Shown: one piece after another, positions 8,216 to 16,683 of the stretch | How positions within the stretch are numbered: the stretch's first letter is position 1 | Layout of the letters: each line of letters opens with the position of its first letter | Assembly (NCBI GenBank): GCA_012103295.1 | Contig: WLXB01000021.1 | Span: forward strand, 1 to 37,147 | Origin: Alphaproteobacteria bacterium | GTDB taxonomy: Bacteria; Pseudomonadota; Alphaproteobacteria; Rhodospirillales; Rhodospirillaceae | DNA length: 37,147 nt | Direction of reading: 5' to 3' | Notes under the pieces: model-generated | What the model was told of the DNA's origin: nothing | Seen by the model: only the letters and a program-made list of their open reading frames with translations | The model's database searches: none | Made by a program: the position numbers and the translations under genes

Positions 8216-9338
8216 AGATTAAGGGGATCGTCGTTAAGGTGATGAAGGTGGTACGCAGGTTCAACAAGAACAGAAACAGGACCACGGCCACCAAGATCGC
8301 GCCATCTCGCAACGCTTCTTCGACGTTCGAGACCGCCGTCTCGATAAACGTGCTCTGGCTAAAAATATCGTCATGCAGGGCAACATCGGAAGGGAGCGTC
8401 GGTTGAATCGCGGCTAACTCTGACTGAATCGCTGCAACCAGAGAAACCGTATCCGCGTCAGGCTGTTTTTGAATCGACAAAATAACACCGGGATCGGCAT
8501 TGATGGACGCATCCCCGCGCGGCGCCATTGGCCCACCCAGCTTCACGTCAGCAACCTGTTTAATCGTAACCCGGCGATCAGGGTGATCGGGCAACGGTAC
8601 AACAGTTGCGGCAATCTGCTCGACCGTCTGCGCTCGACCGAGCACGCGGATTAACCCTTCCGTATAGTCAGTCAGAAGAAAGCCACCGGTGGCATTGAGG
8701 TTGGTTTCATCCAGCGCCTCCAACACTGCGAACAACGGCACCCGATGGAACACCAGGCGGTCTGGATCGATCAATACTTGGAATTGGCGCAAAGCCCCAC
8801 CGACCACCGTTATCTGAGCGATACCGGGAATCGCAAGCAGCCGTTGGCGGATATCCCACTCGGCCAAGGTGCGCAGAGTCATGGAATCGGTCTCATCCCC
8901 GCTCGTCACACCGATGGCCATGATATTACCCATAATCGATGTGATCGGACCGAGCACCGGATTGACCCGGCCATAGATCGCTTCCCGCGCTTGGCTTAAT
9001 TTTTCCGAAACGATCTGGCGCGCGACATAGATGTCCATATCCCAATCGAACTCGACCCAGACGATCGACAGGCCGATGGACGACGCAGATCGAACACGAA
9101 CCACACCATTCGCGCCGTATACCGCTGCTTCAATTGGGCGAGTGACAAGGGTCTCGACTTCCTCAGGGGACAACCCTTCAGACTCGGTAAAAATTGTCAC
9201 CGTCGGCCGATTGAGATCGGGCAGCACATCAATCGGCAAGCTTTGGATCGCGAGGCCGCCATAAACAAAGCTGAGCGCGATCACCGCAACGACCAAGAGA
9301 CGGTGGCGGATCGATAGAGATATAAGTGAGTCTAACAT
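8169..9338 (-). CDS. CusA N-terminal fragment (frame 1 of the broken gene)
   Basis: This fragment holds the first membrane helix and the first periplasmic half: LPDLNRPTVTIFTESEGLSPEEVE, RQIVSEKLSQAREAI, the docking-domain stretch GIAQITVVGGALRQFQ and helices 2-3 up to TTIPLIFG. True homology stops at the frameshift around 8220; the last 14 or so residues are out-of-frame junk ending at 8169. Alone it would lack the proton relay. Confidence 0.7.
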   Translation of the reverse strand: MLDSLISLSIRHRLLVVAVIALSFVYGGLAIQSLPIDVLPDLNRPTVTIFTESEGLSPEEVETLVTRPIEAAVYGANGVVRVRSASSIGLSIVWVEFDWDMDIYVARQIVSEKLSQAREAIYGRVNPVLGPITSIMGNIMAIGVTSGDETDSMTLRTLAEWDIRQRLLAIPGIAQITVVGGALRQFQVLIDPDRLVFHRVPLFAVLEALDETNLNATGGFLLTDYTEGLIRVLGRAQTVEQIAATVVPLPDHPDRRVTIKQVADVKLGGPMAPRGDASINADPGVILSIQKQPDADTVSLVAAIQSELAAIQPTLPSDVALHDDIFSQSTFIETAVSNVEEALRDGAILVAVVLFLFLLNLRTTFITLTTIPLIFGSHVNRVSGPWPVD

Positions 9339-9348
9339 GGCACCGGCC

Positions 9349-10350
9349 TCAATGATTGTGACCGGCGTGGGCGTCGGTCGGCAAACCTGCTGACCCCTCG
9401 CCCATATATTGCAATTGGTAGTGCCCTTGAACGACAACATCTTCGCCAGGGAACACGCCCTCTAGTATTTCCGTATCCGCCCCTGCGACCAGCCCTTCAA
9501 TGACGGCGCGGCGTTCAAATTCATCGCCGAAACGTACGAATACGAAACGGTCACCCAGACCACCAAGCACTGCGCGACGGGGTATTACGAGTCCAGGAAC
9601 AGCATCGCCAACGGCGACCGACATGGTGCCCATCATCCCGGGGTAGAGCATCTCATCTGGATTATCCGCTTCGGCATGAACCGTGAATAATCCCGTCCCA
9701 GCTTCACGGGCCATATAGAACCGGGCAACCTCCGCCACCAATGGCTTGTTGGGCAAGGCATCCAAACGCACGGTTGCCGCCTGACCAGCACGAATGCGGG
9801 TGATGTCAGGGCTCTCCATCATGGTGCCATGTAGCAACATGCGCGAGTGGTCCGATATTTCGAACAATACAGATGTCGCAGCAACGGTTTGCCCGATCCG
9901 CGCAGATTGGGCCGACACCACGCCCGAGATCGGCGCCGACAGCGTCAACGTGCTCGCTCCAGCGATGATCGGCTCAACCACCACCAAGCGCTGACCCGTT
10001 TTGACGTGATCGCCCAACGTCGCGCGCACATCACGAATTTGACCCTCGAAACGCGGGCTTACGTGGGCCTGGCGTTCCGGTAGCACTTCCACCGATGTGA
10101 TCAGTTCGACGGTATCCTGCAAAGGGCGAATCTCTGCTGTCACAGTTGCAATGCCGAGGTTTGCCATCTGAGTTGCCGACAACATGAGCGAGCCATCCGT
10201 TTCGTTCTCATGATCATGATCGTCGTGATCATCATGGTCGTGATCGTGATCGCTCTCTTGCGCCATTGTTGGCGAAACAACGGAAACAACACCCGCCGTG
10301 AAAGACAAAAACAGCGCCGTGACAAAGACTCTGAAAAATACTTGGGTCAT
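9349..10350 (-). CDS. cusB: Efflux RND periplasmic adaptor (CusB/CzcB type), His-rich ends
   Basis: This is the membrane-fusion protein that links pump and outer-membrane channel and can hand metal to the pump. It has 333 residues. The signal peptide ends near PTMA-QE. Directly after it is a metal-binding-type stretch of alternating His/Asp (about 32-48, HDHDHDDHDDHDH). Then come the adaptor's barrel-sandwich/lipoyl parts (HVSPRFEGQIRDV, LGDHVKTGQRLVVVEP, LSAPISGVVSAQSARIGQ) and beta-barrel and membrane-proximal domains (LYPGMMGTMSVAV, VIPRRAVLGG). A second His cluster ends the protein (DAHAGHNH). It abuts cusC with no intervening base and precedes cusA by 10 bp. The His clusters lean toward Zn/Co/Ni/Cd or Cu binding without deciding which. 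Confidence 0.9.
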   Translation of the reverse strand: MTQVFFRVFVTALFLSFTAGVVSVVSPTMAQESDHDHDHDDHDDHDHENETDGSLMLSATQMANLGIATVTAEIRPLQDTVELITSVEVLPERQAHVSPRFEGQIRDVRATLGDHVKTGQRLVVVEPIIAGASTLTLSAPISGVVSAQSARIGQTVAATSVLFEISDHSRMLLHGTMMESPDITRIRAGQAATVRLDALPNKPLVAEVARFYMAREAGTGLFTVHAEADNPDEMLYPGMMGTMSVAVGDAVPGLVIPRRAVLGGLGDRFVFVRFGDEFERRAVIEGLVAGADTEILEGVFPGEDVVVQGHYQLQYMGEGSAGLPTDAHAGHNH

Positions 10351-11604
10351 TTAGTTCACCTGTTCAATCTTGCCGCCAATTGCCCGCTCAAGGGCAACGC
10401 GGGCAGTGAGCGCATCAATTACAGTCGCGATCGCGTCCTCTTCAGCGTCGAGGAGAGAGGCCTGCACCTGCCAAAGGTCGAGAAGATCGGTCTGACCCTG
10501 GTCGTAGACAACGCGAATGTCCTGATAGGTTTTGCGGTAGGCCGGAACGATGCGCGTGTTGTAAGCCGTCGCTCGCGCATCTAGGAGCGCCACTTGACGA
10601 TACAAGCCAACGACCAATGCTTCACGCGCGCCGCTGTTCAACTGGGCGAGATGCAAACGCGCCTGCTGCAAGGCTGCTTGAGCTCTGGCTACTTCAGCGC
10701 CATTCCGATCCCAAAGCGGGACTTCAACAGCGACTCCGATCCCCCAAACCCGATCAACCCCGCCGGGTTCAATGTCGTAGTTGAGTCTTGGCGAGATCAA
10801 CGGCAATCGGTCTTTCTCGGCCACACTTAGGCGAGCCTCATTGACGGTGATTCGAGCCCGCGCCAATCGGGCACCAAAATCCCTGTCGGCTGCGAACGCC
10901 AAAATCCGTTCAAGAGGCGGTAAGGGTGACGGCGCAGATGCGGTCGAAAGGAATGCGCGCCCATCCCCACCGGTTTCAAAAGCAAGGCGGGCTTCGAGGA
11001 CAGCGCGGTCTGCCGCATGCAGTGTTGCTTCCTCACGACGACGCAGCGCCTCTGGCACAAACACGTTGAACTGAACGGTCGGAAGAGTTTGTTCGCGGCG
11101 AATACGCTCTATGCGATCGGTGATCGTCGTGGCTTCTTCAGCAGCCTTTCGGGCCATAGCCTCACGGGATTGCGCCGCCCAATGCGCCAGATATAACTCG
11201 GTCACGCGGTTGACGAGATCGAACAGCCCGGCCTCTTGCTCAACGGTTGCCGTCTGTCGAATTGCGGCAGCATAGAGAGGTCGCAGCGTAAAATCTGAGA
11301 ACCGCAAGGGTTGACTGACCTCAAGCTCGAGGCCCGCACCCTCGCCCTTGTCAGAAATTCTGGCCACCACTTCAACTTCCGGATTGGAGCGCGTTTCGGC
11401 CTCAATCGCATCGGCCAAGCGCAGCGCCAGATCGCGATCGAGCCGGGCTACATCCGTGCTGTTCTGAAGCGCGTCAGCCACAACGTCTGAAAGAGACATC
11501 GGCGCCTGCGCCATCGCAATCGTCGACAACCCAAGCCCGGACACAATGCAGGCAAGATGCAAGCCGGCGCGGAGTCCAGCTTTTAATTGAACACAATTAG
11601 TCAT
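10351..11604 (-). CDS. cusC: TolC-family outer-membrane channel of the metal efflux system (CusC/CzcC type)
   Basis: This is the outer-membrane/periplasmic tunnel component of the RND efflux complex. It has 417 residues with an N-terminal signal sequence ending near AMAQ, and two long helical-hairpin repeats of the outer membrane efflux family: AIEAETRSNPEVEVVARISD and LNYDIEPGGVDRVWGIGVAV strands, and helices such as ARAQAALQQARLHLAQLNSG and YDQGQTDLLDLWQVQASLLD. The length and absence of a lipobox fit CzcC better than lipidated CusC. The TAA stop abuts the cusB ATG, implying translational coupling. An 80-bp gap separates it from the upstream DUF2946-like gene. Confidence 0.88.
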   Translation of the reverse strand: MTNCVQLKAGLRAGLHLACIVSGLGLSTIAMAQAPMSLSDVVADALQNSTDVARLDRDLALRLADAIEAETRSNPEVEVVARISDKGEGAGLELEVSQPLRFSDFTLRPLYAAAIRQTATVEQEAGLFDLVNRVTELYLAHWAAQSREAMARKAAEEATTITDRIERIRREQTLPTVQFNVFVPEALRRREEATLHAADRAVLEARLAFETGGDGRAFLSTASAPSPLPPLERILAFAADRDFGARLARARITVNEARLSVAEKDRLPLISPRLNYDIEPGGVDRVWGIGVAVEVPLWDRNGAEVARAQAALQQARLHLAQLNSGAREALVVGLYRQVALLDARATAYNTRIVPAYRKTYQDIRVVYDQGQTDLLDLWQVQASLLDAEEDAIATVIDALTARVALERAIGGKIEQVN

Positions 11605-11684
11605 ATGGGCACCCCATAGTGCTTCTCAAATACAGCCCCAGCGCAGACGGCCAGGACATATCGAACCAGCATCAGCTGGCTGGA

Positions 11685-12041
11685 TTAAGCGATGGGGGGC
11701 TTAAAGGCAGGTGGGGTGCGAACCGAAAACAACTCCGGAATTACGCCTGGTTCCGGCAGAGGGGCTGTGAAGCGATCGGGCACAGAGGCATCGTCATTTA
11801 GAGCGGCCAAGACGATATGGCACTGATCACACTGAAACGGATCACTTTCGGCCGATCCATGACGATCAAGGTCATCATCATCCACGTCATCCGTAGACGC
11901 ATCGTCGCCATGAGAGTCGCAGTGATGATGGGTTAAATCGACACCGAATCCTGCCGCGACCGCACTTGTCAAAGGCGGAAGAACTAAAAAAGCGGCCAAT
12001 AGAAAAAGCAGAACGCCGCGTAAGTGCCGTCGAGTTGCCAT
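11685..12041 (-). CDS. Small Cys/His-rich exported protein, DUF2946-like, first gene of the metal cassette
   Basis: With the ATG at 12041 the protein has 118 residues and starts directly with a signal-type segment (LRGVLLFLLAAFLVLPPL). The mature part has a THHHCDSHGDD cluster, an acidic stretch (DDVDDDDLD) and FQCDQCHIVL. This His-rich region plus late CxxC is the pattern of DUF2946/CopL-like proteins found beside copper-resistance genes. CxxCH could also be a c-type haem site, but one such motif in this context favours metal binding. A longer frame to 12242 has no support and would overlap the surA leader. No Shine-Dalgarno is present; a TATAGT box lies 7 nt before the ATG, within an inverted repeat. 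Probably it leads the operon and may sense or buffer metal. Confidence 0.75.
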   Translation of the reverse strand: MATRRHLRGVLLFLLAAFLVLPPLTSAVAAGFGVDLTHHHCDSHGDDASTDDVDDDDLDRHGSAESDPFQCDQCHIVLAALNDDASVPDRFTAPLPEPGVIPELFSVRTPPAFKPPIA

Positions 12042-12061
12042 GATTTTCACTATATCATGGC
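12037..12061. promoter_or_regulatory. 25-bp inverted repeat over the start of the metal cassette (candidate operator)
   Basis: GCCATGAT (12037-12044) and ATCATGGC (12054-12061) form a perfect 8-bp inverted repeat with a 9-bp spacer. On the minus strand it contains a TATAGT box and the ATG of the first cassette gene, so a bound repressor would cover the -10 region and the start site. No metalloregulator gene is seen nearby; a regulator encoded elsewhere is inferred. Confidence 0.5.
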
Positions 12062-12241
12062 CGGGATTTGACACTAGGGCTGAAAAACCGGCAGCAACCC
12101 TTCGGAAACCTAAAGAAGGCCAGGATACATTGTGGGCTGGAATGGCACGGGTCAGGTGAGTATGGTACGCGGCATATGGGCTCAACCGGGCCAATTTTTT
12201 CAGATTACGACCGACGAACAGCGGGGAGCTTGGACGCGGCA

Positions 12242-13528
12242 ATGAACCGCCTTCTTTTCAATTCAATCCTAAAGACCGCAGCCGTCACAAGCTTGGGTTT
12301 CCTGCTTGCAGTCTTCACGCCGGTACCAGCGACCGCCCAACAAGATGCGGTGCGTATCGCCGCCGTGGTCAATGAAGACGTGATTACCCTGTTTGATGTG
12401 CAGTCCCGCATACAGCTATTCCTCGTGACATCTGGCCTCGAAGACACGATCGAAATACGCCAACGGCTTCTGCCGCAAGTCATGAACGCACTTATCGAAG
12501 AAAAATTAAAGCTTCAAGAAGCCCGCCGCGAAGAAATTGAAACGACGGAGAATGAAGTTCTGTCTTCGGTACAGATTATCGAACAGAACAATGGCATGCC
12601 GCCCGGTGCTTTTTTTAATATTCTTTCTGAGCAAGGAATCGACTCCGGCACGTTCTATTCTCAGGTCGAAGCGGATGTGGTTTGGCTGCGTGTGGTCCGA
12701 GAAATTCTGGCCCGTGACGTTTCAGTTTCTGAGGATGAAGTGAATGCTGTCATTGATCGGCTCAAGGCCAATCAAGGCAAGCCTGAATACTTGCTTAGTG
12801 AAATTTTTTTACCGATCGGATTAGGATCACGCGAATCCGATGTCTTTGGTCTCGCGCAGCAACTGGCTGAGCGCGCCCGTGACGGCACACCCTTTCCAGC
12901 GTTGGCGCAGCAATTTTCTCAGAGCCCGACCGCTGCTGTTGGTGGTGACCTTGGATGGACTCATAGCGGCGATCTAGAACCTGAACTTGAGCGCGCTATC
13001 CTTCGCATGAAAGCAGGCGAGACCTCCGAGCCAATTAGAACCGTATCAGGATACACCATCCTTGCGCTCCGCGATCAACGGGCGACGGCCGAAGCGTCGC
13101 CTTTGATGGCCGGTGTGACGTTGAGCCAAATTTACTTACCGACGGTTGGACGGACTGCACTTTCACCGAACAGACTCGATCAATTGACCAGTGCAGTACA
13201 GACCCAAATTTTTAGCTGTCCACAGATGAACGATTGGGCCGACGAGATTGGCGGCCCAGGCTCTGGGCCAGTCGATATGATTCGGGTCGGCGGTCTTCCC
13301 GAAGCAGTGCGAGATACCGTGATGACCCTTCCCGTCGGTCAGGTCAGTCAGCCTGTCGACATCGCGGGGGCACGCTTGTTCGTTATGGTCTGTGATCGCC
13401 AGGAAGATAGCGGCCTCCCATCGCAGAACCAGGTCTATTCCCGGCTCGAGAGCGAGAAGCTCGATACGATTTCACGTCAGCGGCTGCGGGATTTGCGCCG
13501 GCAAGCCTTGATCGACGTTCGTCTCTAA
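12242..13528 (+). CDS. surA: Periplasmic chaperone/peptidyl-prolyl isomerase SurA
   Basis: This is the periplasmic chaperone that escorts unfolded outer-membrane proteins, including LptD, to the BAM complex. From the ATG at 12242 it has 428 residues: signal peptide to about residue 31 (PATAQ), the SurA N-terminal domain (VNEDVITLFDVQSRI, LIEEKLKLQEARR), and a parvulin domain starting at EYLLSEIFLPI with FPALAQQFSQSPTAAVGGDLG and SGYTILALRDQR. The C-terminal part has a degenerate second rotamase-like region. A longer frame reaching 12068 has no signal-peptide logic. The stop TAATG overlaps the pdxA ATG by one base. Separation from lptD by the metal cassette means it needs its own promoter in 12042-12241, where I found no convincing one. 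Confidence 0.92.
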   Translation: MNRLLFNSILKTAAVTSLGFLLAVFTPVPATAQQDAVRIAAVVNEDVITLFDVQSRIQLFLVTSGLEDTIEIRQRLLPQVMNALIEEKLKLQEARREEIETTENEVLSSVQIIEQNNGMPPGAFFNILSEQGIDSGTFYSQVEADVVWLRVVREILARDVSVSEDEVNAVIDRLKANQGKPEYLLSEIFLPIGLGSRESDVFGLAQQLAERARDGTPFPALAQQFSQSPTAAVGGDLGWTHSGDLEPELERAILRMKAGETSEPIRTVSGYTILALRDQRATAEASPLMAGVTLSQIYLPTVGRTALSPNRLDQLTSAVQTQIFSCPQMNDWADEIGGPGSGPVDMIRVGGLPEAVRDTVMTLPVGQVSQPVDIAGARLFVMVCDRQEDSGLPSQNQVYSRLESEKLDTISRQRLRDLRRQALIDVRL

Positions 13529-14553
13529 TGTCTGAGCCGGTTGCCCCGGTTGTCGTCACCATGGGAGACCCCGCCGGAATCGGCGGGGATTGTCTACTTA
13601 AGGCGTGGACCGAGCATCGCGCATCCCTCCCGCCGTTCTTTGTCATTGATGATCCGGGTCGTCTTGGTGCGCTGGCGCTTAAGCTCAAACTTGACTGCTC
13701 CATCCAAACCATTGCCGACCCTAGTGAAGCCCATGCCCAATTCGAAAAGGCGCTTCCTGTTTTACCCGTCGATCCACCCCTATCGGCTCCAGCCGAATTG
13801 GGCACCCCAGACTCGAACAATGCGAGTGCCGTCATCGGCGCCATCGATAAAGCTGTGATGTTTGTTCAGAACAGCCAGGCCGCCGCGATGGTGACCAACC
13901 CAATCCATAAAGCGAGCATGCAAGACGCCGGTTTCGCCCACCCAGGCCACACGGAATACTTGGGCCAACTCGCCGGACCCGGAAACCAACCGGTGATGAT
14001 GTTGGCCAGCGCCAAAGTGCGCAACGGGCTACGCGTAGTGCCGGTCACGATCCACCTTGCCCACACAGATGCAGCGGCGGCTTTGACCACAGACATCATA
14101 ATCTCCCACGGCACAATCACCGCAGCGGCACTGCAACAAGATTTCGGACTCGAGGAACCCCGAATTGCGGTGGCCGCGCTCAACCCGCACGCCGGGGAAG
14201 ACGGAAAGTTCGGCGACGAAGAGGCGAGAGTCATCGCGCCTGCCGTCGCAGCACTGCAGGACATCGGGGTCAATGCTTTCGGCCCCCTTCCCGCCGATAC
14301 GCTGTTTCATACGGATGCGCGTGGGATGGCAGACGCCGTGCTGTGCATGTACCACGACCAAGCCCTAATCCCGCTTAAGACGCTAGATTTCTACGGTGGA
14401 GTCAACGTGACTTTGGGTTTGCCTTTTGTCCGCACGTCACCCGATCACGGCACGGCCTTCGATTTAGCAGGCACAGGCAAAGCCCGGTGTGACAGTCTTG
14501 TTGCGGCTCTTCGCATGGCCGCCGAGATCGCCAATACCCGCGCGCGCCTATAG
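13528..14553 (+). CDS. pdxA: 4-hydroxythreonine-4-phosphate dehydrogenase PdxA
   Basis: This is an NAD-dependent cytosolic enzyme of the DXP-dependent pyridoxal-5'-phosphate route, oxidising 4-phosphohydroxy-L-threonine. It has 341 residues, the usual length. It has the N-terminal MGDPAGIG signature, NPIHKASM and AHPGHTEYL containing the first metal-binding histidine, ALNPHAGE, and the long C-terminal signature [18 protein letters not shown] with the other metal histidines, then [11 protein letters not shown]. Start and stop codons of surA/pdxA overlap by one base and rsmA follows after 7 bp, the standard surA-pdxA-rsmA order. It appears fully functional. Confidence 0.97.
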   Translation: MSEPVAPVVVTMGDPAGIGGDCLLKAWTEHRASLPPFFVIDDPGRLGALALKLKLDCSIQTIADPSEAHAQFEKALPVLPVDPPLSAPAELGTPDSNNASAVIGAIDKAVMFVQNSQAAAMVTNPIHKASMQDAGFAHPGHTEYLGQLAGPGNQPVMMLASAKVRNGLRVVPVTIHLAHTDAAAALTTDIIISHGTITAAALQQDFGLEEPRIAVAALNPHAGEDGKFGDEEARVIAPAVAALQDIGVNAFGPLPADTLFHTDARGMADAVLCMYHDQALIPLKTLDFYGGVNVTLGLPFVRTSPDHGTAFDLAGTGKARCDSLVAALRMAAEIANTRARL

Positions 14554-14560
14554 CCCGGTC

Positions 14561-15382
14561 ATGAAAGACACCTTACCGCCGTTGCGTGACGTCATTCGCG
14601 AACATGGGCTTACGCCGCGCAAAGGGTTGGGGCAGCATTTCTTGCTCGACCTCAATCTGACAGCACGGATTGCCCGCGTTGCCGGTGACATATCAGGGGG
14701 CACCACCATCGAAGTCGGGCCGGGGCCAGGCGGCCTAACCCGGGCGTTGCTTGATGAGGGCGCTACGGTTCTCGCTATCGAGAAAGACGAACGATGCCTT
14801 GATGCCCTTGCCGACGTGTCAGCGGCGTGGCCCGGCAAACTAGAGATCCTTAAGTGCGACGCCCTGAAACTGGATGCCTCGACCCTTGGCGAAACACCGC
14901 GGCGGGTGATCGCCAACCTGCCCTACAATATTGGCACTGAACTATTGGTCCGTTGGCTTAATAAACCAGAGGCCTTCACCTCGTTAACGGTAATGATCCA
15001 AAAGGAAGTAGCGGAACGCATTGCCGCTGGCCCGGGTTCAAAAATCTATGGACGTTTGTCTGTCCTCGCCGGATGGCGATGGAAGGTCACGCGAGCTCTA
15101 GACGTCCCACCCGAGGCGTTCACACCGCCGCCAAAAGTAGAGTCGACGGTAATCCACGCTGTACCATTGGAACAGCCGGTTGCAGACGCCGACGCCGCGA
15201 CGCTAACTCAAGTCACAGCCGCCACCTTTGGCCAACGCCGCAAAATGCTACGCTCCAGTTTAAAAACTCTTGGCGACGCCCAGGCCCTATGCGCTGCAGC
15301 TGATCTCGACCCAACCCTACGCCCGGAACAGGTTTCAGTGGCTGGCTTCTGTGCGCTAGCAAGGGCGGTGGCCGCCCAGTAG
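14561..15382 (+). CDS. rsmA: 16S rRNA (adenine1518/1519-N6) dimethyltransferase RsmA (KsgA)
   Basis: This methylates two adjacent adenosines in helix 45 of 16S rRNA during late 30S assembly, using S-adenosylmethionine. The ATG at 14561 gives 273 residues, normal for RsmA, and begins 7 bp after pdxA. A longer frame would overlap pdxA. Motifs are the N-terminal RKGLGQHFL, the SAM-binding [14 protein letters not shown], the acidic IEKDERC, CDALKLD and the catalytic [11 protein letters not shown]. The C-terminal domain has [11 protein letters not shown] and [13 protein letters not shown]. It ends one base from the convergent hydrolase stop, with no room for a separate terminator. Confidence 0.97.
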   Translation: MKDTLPPLRDVIREHGLTPRKGLGQHFLLDLNLTARIARVAGDISGGTTIEVGPGPGGLTRALLDEGATVLAIEKDERCLDALADVSAAWPGKLEILKCDALKLDASTLGETPRRVIANLPYNIGTELLVRWLNKPEAFTSLTVMIQKEVAERIAAGPGSKIYGRLSVLAGWRWKVTRALDVPPEAFTPPPKVESTVIHAVPLEQPVADADAATLTQVTAATFGQRRKMLRSSLKTLGDAQALCAAADLDPTLRPEQVSVAGFCALARAVAAQ

Positions 15383-15383
15383 C

Positions 15384-16340
15384 TCAGCGCTCTAGGAACG
15401 CTTCTATTGGTGGTAAAATCTGTTCAGGCGCCTCTAGGGCGGGAAAGTGACCAACTTCAGGAAGTTTGTGTACCGTCAATTGCGCTTGTGTCATCCGGCT
15501 GGTCAACGCCTCCAGTTGACTGGGCGGCAATACCGGATCAGCCATTGCCCAAATCACCAGCGTCGGCGCCGTGACACCGCCAAGATTTTTGTCTGCTTGC
15601 TCTGGCGAGAAATTAGCTGGGATCAGCGGCAGAGCCATTGGCGCACGAACCCGGCGATTTTGATCGTACATCAAGGTAACAAGGTCTTCGCTCAGTCGTT
15701 CGGGTTCGCCCCACAAATAAGTGTAATAGGTGTCCCAGAACCCTCGCGTGCGGAACTGCAAATAATCGTCGTTCAATATCATCGAACGACGGACATCCAT
15801 CGGACGGGCACTGCGCGGCACACTCACCGGCGACGACGGCATGTTCATCACTACCAGCTTTTCAACCCGATCCGGGTAGTTTGCCGCAACACGGGTCGCA
15901 ATCGTGCCGCCGCTGGACTGGCCAATAAGATGGAACGATCCTTCAACTCCAAGCTGATCTAAAAGTTCCATCACCATGCCGTGCAACGTGACATCGTCGC
16001 CAACAACCTCAGGGGCACCAGCTTCGGATAGACCGCGACCCGGTAGCTCCAAGCGGATCAGGCGATAACGGCTCTTCAGCGCAGCAACTGTGGCATCCCA
16101 TGTGCGCAACGTTCCCTCTGACCTATGGATAAGAACAATGGGGTAACCCTGCCCTTCATCCTGGTAGTGCGTAGAGATTCCAGCGAGATTCGTGTACCGA
16201 GATTGTTCGGTGGCATACATGCCGCGCAGTTCATCCAACGTCAGCCGAAAAGCATCTGATCGAAAAATCGAGAGGCCGGCCAACACGGTCACCACGATGG
16301 CGCCGAGTATGGCGATAACTGTCATTGTTCTGGTGCCCAT
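15384..16340 (-). CDS. Alpha/beta-fold hydrolase, membrane-anchored or exported
   Basis: This is a serine hydrolase of the alpha/beta fold, substrate unknown. The ATG at 16340 is preferred because AAGGA lies seven bases upstream; an upstream TTG adds only a charged tail. The first 25 residues hold a hydrophobic segment (VIAILGAIVVTVLAG) that serves as signal or anchor. Then come the strand YPIVLIH, LPGRGLSEAG, the nucleophile elbow GQSSGG, the acid region WAMADPVLPP and the catalytic histidine in GHFPALE. Where most relatives have HG in the oxyanion loop, here it reads HRSEGTLRTWD, so glycine is replaced by arginine. It stands alone between two opposite-strand genes. Confidence 0.85.
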   Translation of the reverse strand: MGTRTMTVIAILGAIVVTVLAGLSIFRSDAFRLTLDELRGMYATEQSRYTNLAGISTHYQDEGQGYPIVLIHRSEGTLRTWDATVAALKSRYRLIRLELPGRGLSEAGAPEVVGDDVTLHGMVMELLDQLGVEGSFHLIGQSSGGTIATRVAANYPDRVEKLVVMNMPSSPVSVPRSARPMDVRRSMILNDDYLQFRTRGFWDTYYTYLWGEPERLSEDLVTLMYDQNRRVRAPMALPLIPANFSPEQADKNLGGVTAPTLVIWAMADPVLPPSQLEALTSRMTQAQLTVHKLPEVGHFPALEAPEQILPPIEAFLER

Positions 16341-16683
16341 CTCGTCGTCCTTGTATTTGTCTTTCAGACGCTGTCTGAGGGCTATGATAGAGCGCAACCA
16401 CGCGCCCCGCCATTGACTTTCTACAACTTGGAATTTATCACCGTCTCCTTCCCAGCAACCTCTAGAGGGGCGTTTGATGCGTAAACAGAATCAGATTTCG
16501 ACCGCCCCGCGAATGGGCGCGTCCCTCGACGTCAACGCACGAATTATGTGCAGCGTCGTTCCGATGCCAGGGTGCCAATACGCACAAACGACCAAGATTT
16601 TGGTTGGTAAACGCACCCCAATCTAATTTTAGCGGTCCCAAACGGAGCCGCTGCCAAGCCGCTCCTAAAGAAAGACCGCTACC
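16341..16683. other. Intergenic region between divergent hydrolase and MATE genes
   Basis: This is a 343-bp divergent gap that must contain promoters for both neighbours. Short frames in it lack coding features. I see no tRNA, repeat or strong terminator. The only ribosome-site-like sequence is a weak AAAGAAAG stretch before the GTG at 16684. Confidence 0.5.

Larger units (their letters stand above)
6205..9338 (-). pseudogene. cusA: Heavy-metal efflux RND permease CusA/CzcA family, broken by two +1 frameshifts
   Basis: This is the proton-driven inner-membrane pump of a tripartite HME-RND system exporting Cu/Ag or Zn/Co/Cd. Translated in three frames it matches the whole family. Removing one base at 8219-8220 and one from the nine-A run at 7454-7462 gives a continuous protein of 1,043 residues, the normal family length. 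The ATG at 9338 begins MLDSLISLSIRHR, typical of CusA N-termini, and lies 10 bp after cusB. The fourth membrane helix carries GQLVDDAIVGVEN, with the acidic residues of the proton relay. The sequence is otherwise well preserved, so the defect is recent or a sequencing artefact. Metal specificity is unknown. As read, the pump cannot be made without frameshifting. Confidence 0.85.

Noticed and set aside
10204-10256. Dense GATCATGATCGTCGTGATC-like repeats
   Set aside because: These are codon repeats of the His/Asp cluster of CusB, not a separate DNA element or CRISPR array.
11666-11679. Hairpin CCAGC-ATCA-GCTGG between the DUF2946-like gene and cusC
   Set aside because: Only five base pairs and no U-tract; too small to call an attenuator.
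12068-12096. Perfect TTGACA box upstream of surA
   Set aside because: No acceptable -10 box occurs 16-18 bp downstream, so it was not called a promoter.
12060-12180. Possible riboswitch-like leader before surA (GCCGG...CCGGC pairing, GGCAGCAACCC)
   Set aside because: The conserved cores of SAM, cobalamin, TPP, glycine and fluoride riboswitches that I know do not fit.
12042-12242. N-terminal extension of the DUF2946-like protein to 185 residues
   Set aside because: It would place the signal sequence internally and overlap the surA leader; the ATG at 12041 begins right at the signal peptide.
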